A DNA stretch of 37,295 bases, taken from positions 1 to 37,295 of the forward strand of contig CANQUR010000002.1 of assembly GCA_947627075.1 (NCBI GenBank), in the 5' to 3' direction. The notes under the pieces are model-generated. The model saw only the letters and a list, made by a program, of their open reading frames with translations. It had not been told where the DNA came from and made no database searches. Source of the DNA: an uncultured Clostridia bacterium. Lineage in GTDB: Bacteria; Bacillota; Clostridia; Christensenellales; Pumilibacteraceae. Positions 31,074 to 37,295 of the stretch are shown in pieces; position 1 is the stretch's first letter, and every line of letters starts with the position of its first letter. A program made the translations under genes and the position numbers.

Positions 31074-32233
31074 ACAATAAAGTGATTATTATAAGATACG
31101 CCGAGCTTTATTTGAAAGGAAAAAACAGAAAGTTTTTCGAAAACTTGCTTATGGATAACATCAAAAAAAGCCTTCGAGGTATCGATTGTAAGATAACATT
31201 CGGCAGAAGCAGATACGAGATCTCGGATTATTCCGAAGAAAAGGAATTGTTATCCCGCCTTCAAAAGATATTCGGTATTCATTCGATAAGTGTAGCTCAA
31301 AAATGCGATGCCGATATAAATGCAATTTGCGAAACAGTTAAACAATATTCTATAGAAACGCAAACTTTCAAAGTAAATACAAACAGGGCGGATAAAATGT
31401 ATCCTATGACTTCCGTAGAGGTAAGCGCGGAGGCAGGCGGAGCGATACTCTCGGCTAATCCAAAATTAAAGGTTGATGTTCATGATCCGCAAACCGTAAT
31501 AAATATAGATATTCGCGAGGATGGTTGCGCATATATTTTCAAAGATAAGATACTTTGTGCCGGCGGCATGCCGGTAGGTAGCGCCGGTAAAGGTTTGTTA
31601 TTGCTTTCGGGCGGATTGGATAGTCCCGTGGCGGGATACATGATGGCAAAACGCGGACTCAAATTAAATGCCATCCATTTTCATTCATATCCTTATACGA
31701 GTGAAAAGGCAAAGCAAAAGGTGATCGATCTTGCCGAAATCTTAAGCGAATATGCGGGGCCAATAACTCTGACATGTATCCCATTTACTAAAATACAAGA
31801 GGAAATACATAAATGTTGTACTTCCAATTATATGATAACTATTGTAAGAAGATTTATGATGAGAATTGCCGAAAGGGTAGCTATGCTTGATGAATGTGGA
31901 TGCCTTATAAACGGTGAAAGTCTCGGACAGGTTGCAAGCCAAACATTGCAAAGCATAACGGTCACAAATGATATCGTAAAATCTATGCCGATTTTCAGAC
32001 CCTGTATCGGCATGGATAAACAAGAAATCATAGAATTGGCATTAAAAATAAAAACTTATAACACGTCGATTTTGCCATATGAAGATTGTTGCACGGTATT
32101 TTTACCCGATAGCCCGGTTACAAAGCCGACATTAAAACGAGCTGAATATGAAGAACGTAAAATAGCAAATATTGATTCGTTAATAGCCGAAGCTATCTAT
32201 AATCGTGAAATTATTCATATCGAAAAAATCTAA
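31070..32233 (+). CDS. thiI: tRNA 4-thiouridine synthetase ThiI
   Basis: IIIRYAELYLKGKNRKFFENLL THUMP region, LLLSGGLDSPVAGYMMAKRGL PP-loop, INGESLGQVASQTLQSI. Confidence 0.97.
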   Translation: MNNKVIIIRYAELYLKGKNRKFFENLLMDNIKKSLRGIDCKITFGRSRYEISDYSEEKELLSRLQKIFGIHSISVAQKCDADINAICETVKQYSIETQTFKVNTNRADKMYPMTSVEVSAEAGGAILSANPKLKVDVHDPQTVINIDIREDGCAYIFKDKILCAGGMPVGSAGKGLLLLSGGLDSPVAGYMMAKRGLKLNAIHFHSYPYTSEKAKQKVIDLAEILSEYAGPITLTCIPFTKIQEEIHKCCTSNYMITIVRRFMMRIAERVAMLDECGCLINGESLGQVASQTLQSITVTNDIVKSMPIFRPCIGMDKQEIIELALKIKTYNTSILPYEDCCTVFLPDSPVTKPTLKRAEYEERKIANIDSLIAEAIYNREIIHIEKI

Positions 32234-34147
32234 TCCTTTTTCATAATCGCTTCTATTGTCCAACTGTTCCGGTAGGGCATAAACAGGAAAGCTCGCTGAA
32301 ATTCTGTCTTTTTTCGGCAGATCGTTTGAAGCTTGTACTATTTTTTGATTTTTATGATACTTTATTGAATCTATATCAACTTTTACAATACTTTTTGGTA
32401 TTTCAAAAGTTTTATTGCTGATTATGTCAGACATAATAAGATTCTTTGCTATTAAAGTAGGCACGCCTCCGCCCGAAATATTGCCATTAGCGTCTTGCAT
32501 AATATGGACACCTACTGTGTAGTCCGGAGTGTATGCAATGCAATATGCATCTGTATTTCCGTTTTTGGTGCCGACTGTTCCTGTTTTTGCTGCAATATCG
32601 AAATTATGAGCATTTAATCTTTTTGCTGTGCCGGATTTAGCGCATTCATTGAGCATCTCATTAATGAAATATGCCGTTTCAGGGCTCATTACTTTTTCAT
32701 ATCCGTTCGGAGCAGAATAAATAAGTCTATCATTCATATATATGGCTTTGATATATGAACAATTCTTTTTGATGCCACCTCGAGCGAAAATCGAATACGC
32801 CGCCGCAATATTTTTTAGTTCAGTGCCATATGTCATTCCACCCAATGCCAACGATAGCCCTTCATCGTTATTGGTTTTTATTCCCATTTTTTCAGAAAAT
32901 TCTTTTGCATAATCGATACCGACATAGTCGAGAAGCTTTATCGCCGGAATATTCAACGATTCCTTTAATGCATATTTGCATGATACCCAACCATAATATT
33001 TATTTTTATAGTTTGATGGTGTATAATCTTTGAAGCTTGTTTTTTCATCGAGTATGGGCGTTATGGGTAGTATTATTTGTTTTTCGAGTGCCGGCGCATA
33101 GCAAATTATAGGTTTAATGGTCGAGCCGGGGCTACGAGCCAAAGTCGATGGATCTCCGCTATATTTAGCCTCATGCGCAATTATTTTTCCGGACGAATTT
33201 TCAATAATTATTACCTGAATACATTTTACATCTTTATAGGGCTTAAGATAATTGGCTATGTTTTTTTGAAGCGCATAATTGCAATTACAATAAATTTTTA
33301 TATTATTATGAAGCAAAAGTTCTTCATTGCAACCTAAAATATCACATGCTTCTTTGATGACAAAACACTTATATTTATCATACAATGTTTGTTCATTGAT
33401 TGTGATAGGACTACTTATCGCGGAAGCGTATTCATTATCGGAAATATTTCCGTTATCTTTCATGAGTTTTAATATAAGCGCAACTCTCGAAAATAATCTT
33501 TTCGAATTAGTGTATGGATTATATAAAGACGGATTATTGATAATTGAAGCAAGGACTGCGCTTTCCTGTATGTTGATATCGGAAATATCTTTACCGAAAA
33601 AATTTTTTGAGGCACTGCCTATACCGTAAATTCCATTTCCGAAATATAGTATATTAAAATACATTTCAAGTATCTCATCCTTACTATATTTGCGTTCTAT
33701 ATCTCTGCTCAACCGTATTTCTTGTATTTTTCGAGATATGCTTTTAGTATTGGAAAGGTGCGAATTTTTTATTAATTGTTGAGTGATCGTTGATGCGCCT
33801 TGAGAAAATGAACGATCTTTTAAGTCTTTTATTATAGCAGAGACTATTCTAGAATAATCTATTCCTTCATGTTCATAAAATCGCTTATCTTCGGCACATA
33901 AAAATGCAGCGATAGTATGTTTATTGATTTTTTTAAGTGGGGTATAATCGCCGGAGTTCAATTCAGTCTTACCATCGTCGCCATAAATAACAAGTGTGTT
34001 TTTGATATTATTCAATCGATTCTCATCTAGTTCGGTAAATCCGTAAATTCTAACATTCGGTTCTATGATCAAAGCGATGCCGATGACCATTGTAATTGAT
34101 ATGGTCGCCAAAATAATGCATATCGTTTTGATAACTTTTTTTTTCAT
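32180..34147 (-). CDS. Class A penicillin-binding protein (transglycosylase + transpeptidase)
   Basis: GT51: AAFLCAEDKRFYEHEGIDYSRI, QGASTITQQLIKN, RKIQEIRLSRDIERKYSKDEILEMYFN; TP: ARSPGSTIKP, SLN, KTGTVG; start MKKKVIKTICIILA at 34147. Confidence 0.94.
   Translation of the reverse strand: MKKKVIKTICIILATISITMVIGIALIIEPNVRIYGFTELDENRLNNIKNTLVIYGDDGKTELNSGDYTPLKKINKHTIAAFLCAEDKRFYEHEGIDYSRIVSAIIKDLKDRSFSQGASTITQQLIKNSHLSNTKSISRKIQEIRLSRDIERKYSKDEILEMYFNILYFGNGIYGIGSASKNFFGKDISDINIQESAVLASIINNPSLYNPYTNSKRLFSRVALILKLMKDNGNISDNEYASAISSPITINEQTLYDKYKCFVIKEACDILGCNEELLLHNNIKIYCNCNYALQKNIANYLKPYKDVKCIQVIIIENSSGKIIAHEAKYSGDPSTLARSPGSTIKPIICYAPALEKQIILPITPILDEKTSFKDYTPSNYKNKYYGWVSCKYALKESLNIPAIKLLDYVGIDYAKEFSEKMGIKTNNDEGLSLALGGMTYGTELKNIAAAYSIFARGGIKKNCSYIKAIYMNDRLIYSAPNGYEKVMSPETAYFINEMLNECAKSGTAKRLNAHNFDIAAKTGTVGTKNGNTDAYCIAYTPDYTVGVHIMQDANGNISGGGVPTLIAKNLIMSDIISNKTFEIPKSIVKVDIDSIKYHKNQKIVQASNDLPKKDRISASFPVYALPEQLDNRSDYEKGLDFFDMNNFTIIDSFGY
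32422..32436. repeat. Dispersed palindrome copy 8: TTATGTCAGACATAA (perfect), in class A PBP gene
   Basis: Perfect, extends to 17 bp ATTATGTCAGACATAAT; minus-strand gene reads ATG TCT GAC ATA (MSDI). Confidence 0.95.
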
Positions 34148-34249
34148 AAAGATAGTATGTTTAATCTCAAATTTTTTATTATATCCGCAATTTACTGTAC
34201 TTTTTTTTGAGTTTATGCTAAAATGTAAAATGAAATTACAGAGGTTATA

Positions 34250-35542
34250 ATGAAAAAATTTTTTATCAATACCTATGGCTGTCAAATGAATGTTCATGAA
34301 TCCGAAAAACTTGCAGGTATTCTGTATAAGCGTGGTTACATTCATGCTCGGAGCAATGATGATGCAGATATAATTTTATTAAATACTTGCTGTATTCGCG
34401 AAACAGCCGAAACGCGTGTTCTCGGCAATCTCGGAATGATTAAAAAAATAAAAGAAAAACGTCCCGAGGTTATTGTAGGCATTTGCGGATGTATGCCGCA
34501 AAAGTCGGGCACTGCCGATATGTTAAAAAAGCGCTGTCCGTTTATTGACATAATTATAGGCACATATAATATGAGCAAACTCGATTTTTATATTGATGCT
34601 GTAGAATCAGGTAGAAAAATCGTCGATATTTGGGAAAACGAACAAGAGATGGAAAATGTTCCAATCTATCGAGACAGCAAATTTACCGCTTATGTAAACA
34701 TAATGTACGGATGTAATAATTTTTGTTCATATTGCATAGTTCCGTATGTTCGCGGTAGAGAACGGAGTCGAGATTTCAACGATATAGTCAATGAAGTACG
34801 GGATCTAATAGAAAAAGGTTATAAAGAAATTACGTTACTTGGACAAAATGTGAATTCCTATAAAGGCGGATCTCCCGAATTTTCAAAATTACTTAAGGCG
34901 CTTTCGAATTTTGACGGTGAATATCGTATAAAATTTATGACTTCTCATCCTAAAGATCTGACAGAAGATGTTGTCGAAGTAATGGCGAGTAACGATAAAA
35001 TAGCAAATTATATTCATTTGCCTGTACAATCTGGCAGCGATCGTATTTTGAAACTCATGAATCGCAAATATACTGCATCCGAATATATAGAAAAAATCAA
35101 TATGATACGTAGTTATATTCCAAATGTAGGCATATCAAGCGATATCATGGTGGGTTTTCCTTCGGAAACGGAAGATGATTATTTAAGAAGTGAGGAACTT
35201 GTCAAAAAAGTACGATATAATAATCTTTTCACTTTTATATATTCGCGCCGTAGTGGGACTGTTGCGGACAAAATGAATGATCAAATCGATATAAAAACAA
35301 AGACCGACAGGATCGAACGTTTGATAAAACTGCAGTTCGATATAGGGAATGAACTCGCCAAAAGCTTTATAGGCAATACTTATCGTGTTTTGTGCGAGCA
35401 CATCAATGACGGAATTGGGTACGGTAAATCATCTTGTGATAAATCTATCTCATTTAATGCGAATGCAAATGTTTTGGGCGAATTTGTAAATGTCAGAATT
35501 ACGGAAGTAAAAAACAATAAGTTGATAGGAGTAATGATCTAA
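34250..35542 (+). CDS. miaB: tRNA-2-methylthio-N6-dimethylallyladenosine synthase MiaB
   Basis: FINTYGCQMNVHESEKLAGIL, MYGCNNFCSYCIVPYVRGRERSR radical-SAM motif, HLPVQSGSDRILKLMNRKYT. Confidence 0.96.
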   Translation: MKKFFINTYGCQMNVHESEKLAGILYKRGYIHARSNDDADIILLNTCCIRETAETRVLGNLGMIKKIKEKRPEVIVGICGCMPQKSGTADMLKKRCPFIDIIIGTYNMSKLDFYIDAVESGRKIVDIWENEQEMENVPIYRDSKFTAYVNIMYGCNNFCSYCIVPYVRGRERSRDFNDIVNEVRDLIEKGYKEITLLGQNVNSYKGGSPEFSKLLKALSNFDGEYRIKFMTSHPKDLTEDVVEVMASNDKIANYIHLPVQSGSDRILKLMNRKYTASEYIEKINMIRSYIPNVGISSDIMVGFPSETEDDYLRSEELVKKVRYNNLFTFIYSRRSGTVADKMNDQIDIKTKTDRIERLIKLQFDIGNELAKSFIGNTYRVLCEHINDGIGYGKSSCDKSISFNANANVLGEFVNVRITEVKNNKLIGVMI

Positions 35543-37295
35543 TGGGAATGGTACCAATGATGAAGCAATATCTTCAAGTCAAGGATCAATATAAGGATGC
35601 GATCCTACTTTATAGGCTTGGTGATTTTTATGAGTGTTTTTTCGACGATGCCATTATAGCAAGCAAAGAACTCGATCTGGTTCTGACAGGCAGAGACTGT
35701 GGTTTGGATGAGCGTGCTCCCATGTGTGGAGTTCCGTTTCATGCGGCGGATAATTATATTGCAAAGCTGATAGCGAAAGGTCATAAAGTTGCAATCTGTG
35801 AACAAATGACTCCGCCGGGCGGCAAAGGATTGATCGAACGCGAAGTAGTGAGAGTTATAACTCCCGGTACCTTGGTGGAATCTACAATGCTAAATGAGGA
35901 GAAAAACAATTTTCTTGCTTGTTTGGCTTTACAAGACGGTATTATAGGTGTCGCTTGGACGGATATTTCAACGGGAGAATTTAATCATACTTCTGTAGAT
36001 GCGAGATTAAGTGTTAAAATAAATGAAATTTTGGCAAGGATAAATCCCGCTGAAATCATTTGCAATGAAAAAATGCTTGTGGAAAGCGTAAATCTTTCTA
36101 TAGTAAAGTATGGTACTTTGTGCCCATTTACTCTATATAATGAAGTTGCTTTTGATTATGATAATGCTTCCAAAATAATTAACGATAAATTCGGAAAAGA
36201 GAATCTTAAAGAAATAGGCAAAAGCAGATCTTGCGTATGTGCGGTAGGCGCATTGCTTGAATATCTTAACGAAACTCAAAAACGCAATTTGATCAATATA
36301 AAAGGTTCCAAACAAGAAAAAGTATCTGATTTGATGAGCATTGACATTTCCGCTCGAAAAACTTTGGAACTCACCGAAGGAGCAAATGGAAAAAAATACG
36401 GGTCGTTATTGTGGGTAATTGATAAGACGTCTACAAAGATGGGCGCACGCAAATTAAGAAATTGGATAGAAATGCCATCTACAGACGCTAAAGAAATAAA
36501 CGAACGCTTGGATGCGGCAGAAGAACTTTATAGCGATGTGGAAAAAAGAACTTCTATCGAAAATTCATTGAAACAAATTTATGATATAGAGCGTATTTGC
36601 GGCAGATTGTCTTTTGGAAATGTATCTCCGAAAGAATGTTTAGCTCTTGGTCAGTCCTTGATCGTTTTTCCGGAAATTAAAAATTTACTCTCGAAACTGA
36701 AAATGACTGCCTTTGAAAAAATAAACGGATTGATCGTAGACATTAGTGAACTTGGGCGATATATATTAAGGGCAATAAAACCGGAGCCATCATCGTTTAT
36801 AAGAGACGGAGATGTTATCGCGGATAATTTTAACAGTAAATTAGACGAATATCGGTTATATGCAAAAAAAGCCGAAAACATATTAAAACAATTGGAGGAA
36901 AATGAAAAAGCCGAAACGGGTATAAAAAATTTAAGGATATCAAGCAACAAGGTTTTTGGTTTTTATATAGAAGTACCTAAAGGGCAAGTTTCATTGGTAC
37001 CATATCGATATGTCAGAAAGCAAACAACAGTAAACACCGAACGATACATAACGGAAGAATTAAAAGAGATCGAGTCTAAAGTAGTTAATGCAGGCGAATT
37101 GGCTATTAAACTCGAAAACGAATTGTATGATCGATTATTGAGTGAAATAAAACAACATTATGACGAATTGTCACAAAGCGCAAAGGCTATAGCTTATTTG
37201 GACTGTTTATTGAGCAATGCTATAGTTGCAAGAGAAAATAGTTTTACGAAACCGATCATAAACAATGAGATTGACCGTATCAAAATAACGGAAGG
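35542..37295 (+). CDS. mutS: DNA mismatch repair protein MutS, N-terminal part (runs off window)
   Basis: MGMVPMMKQYLQVKDQYKDAILLYRLGDFYECFFDDAIIASKELDLVLTGRDCGLDERAPMCGVPFHAADNYIAKLIAKGHKVAICEQM; open to window end (not in the ORF track because incomplete). Confidence 0.96.
   Translation, partial: MGMVPMMKQYLQVKDQYKDAILLYRLGDFYECFFDDAIIASKELDLVLTGRDCGLDERAPMCGVPFHAADNYIAKLIAKGHKVAICEQMTPPGGKGLIEREVVRVITPGTLVESTMLNEEKNNFLACLALQDGIIGVAWTDISTGEFNHTSVDARLSVKINEILARINPAEIICNEKMLVESVNLSIVKYGTLCPFTLYNEVAFDYDNASKIINDKFGKENLKEIGKSRSCVCAVGALLEYLNETQKRNLINIKGSKQEKVSDLMSIDISARKTLELTEGANGKKYGSLLWVIDKTSTKMGARKLRNWIEMPSTDAKEINERLDAAEELYSDVEKRTSIENSLKQIYDIERICGRLSFGNVSPKECLALGQSLIVFPEIKNLLSKLKMTAFEKINGLIVDISELGRYILRAIKPEPSSFIRDGDVIADNFNSKLDEYRLYAKKAENILKQLEENEKAETGIKNLRISSNKVFGFYIEVPKGQVSLVPYRYVRKQTTVNTERYITEELKEIESKVVNAGELAIKLENELYDRLLSEIKQHYDELSQSAKAIAYLDCLLSNAIVARENSFTKPIINNEIDRIKITE

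Noticed and set aside
34540-34560. TTTATTGACATAATTA half-site resembling the palindrome arm in miaB
   Set aside because: Only one arm matches (GACATAA); half-sites of this length occur by chance.

Overview
This is a low-GC, gene-dense chromosomal segment, probably from a sporulating Firmicutes/Clostridia-like bacterium (YunB, T-boxes, L19 leader and an infC-rpmI-rplT leader are present). Nearly all of it is recognisable housekeeping: trmD(3' end)-rbgA-rnhB-yraN-alr-5FCL-rsmD-coaD-(coiled coil)-DAHP synthase | ylbM/tmcAL (minus) | pta-ackA-comFC | T-box-thrS | leader-infC-rpmI-rplT-SpoU MTase-yebC-radC-ruvC-ruvA-ruvB-queA-tgt | L19 leader-rplS | yunB | T-box-pheS-pheT-U32 protease-mutS2-nifS-thiI | class A PBP (minus) | miaB-mutS(5' part). 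I saw no phage, IS, CRISPR, tRNA or rRNA. The strongest unexplained signal is a dispersed palindrome, TTATGTC-N-GACATAA, extending toward CTGWTTATGTCNGACATAAWCAG. There are three perfect copies, four one-mismatch copies and one two-mismatch copy, spaced about 2-6 kb apart. Seven of the eight lie inside unrelated housekeeping genes. Six of those seven are read in the same codon phase and encode M-(S/C)-(D/G)-I. The eighth directly abuts the comFC stop codon as a perfect 25-bp palindrome. This looks like a genome-wide DNA signal (chromosome-organisation, uptake or protein-binding site) and not a gene-specific operator. Secondary observations: a perfectly symmetric back-to-back promoter between ylbM and pta, a non-ATG infC start with a putative attenuator, a divergent Smr active-site motif in MutS2, and two convergent gene pairs with no room for a terminator.
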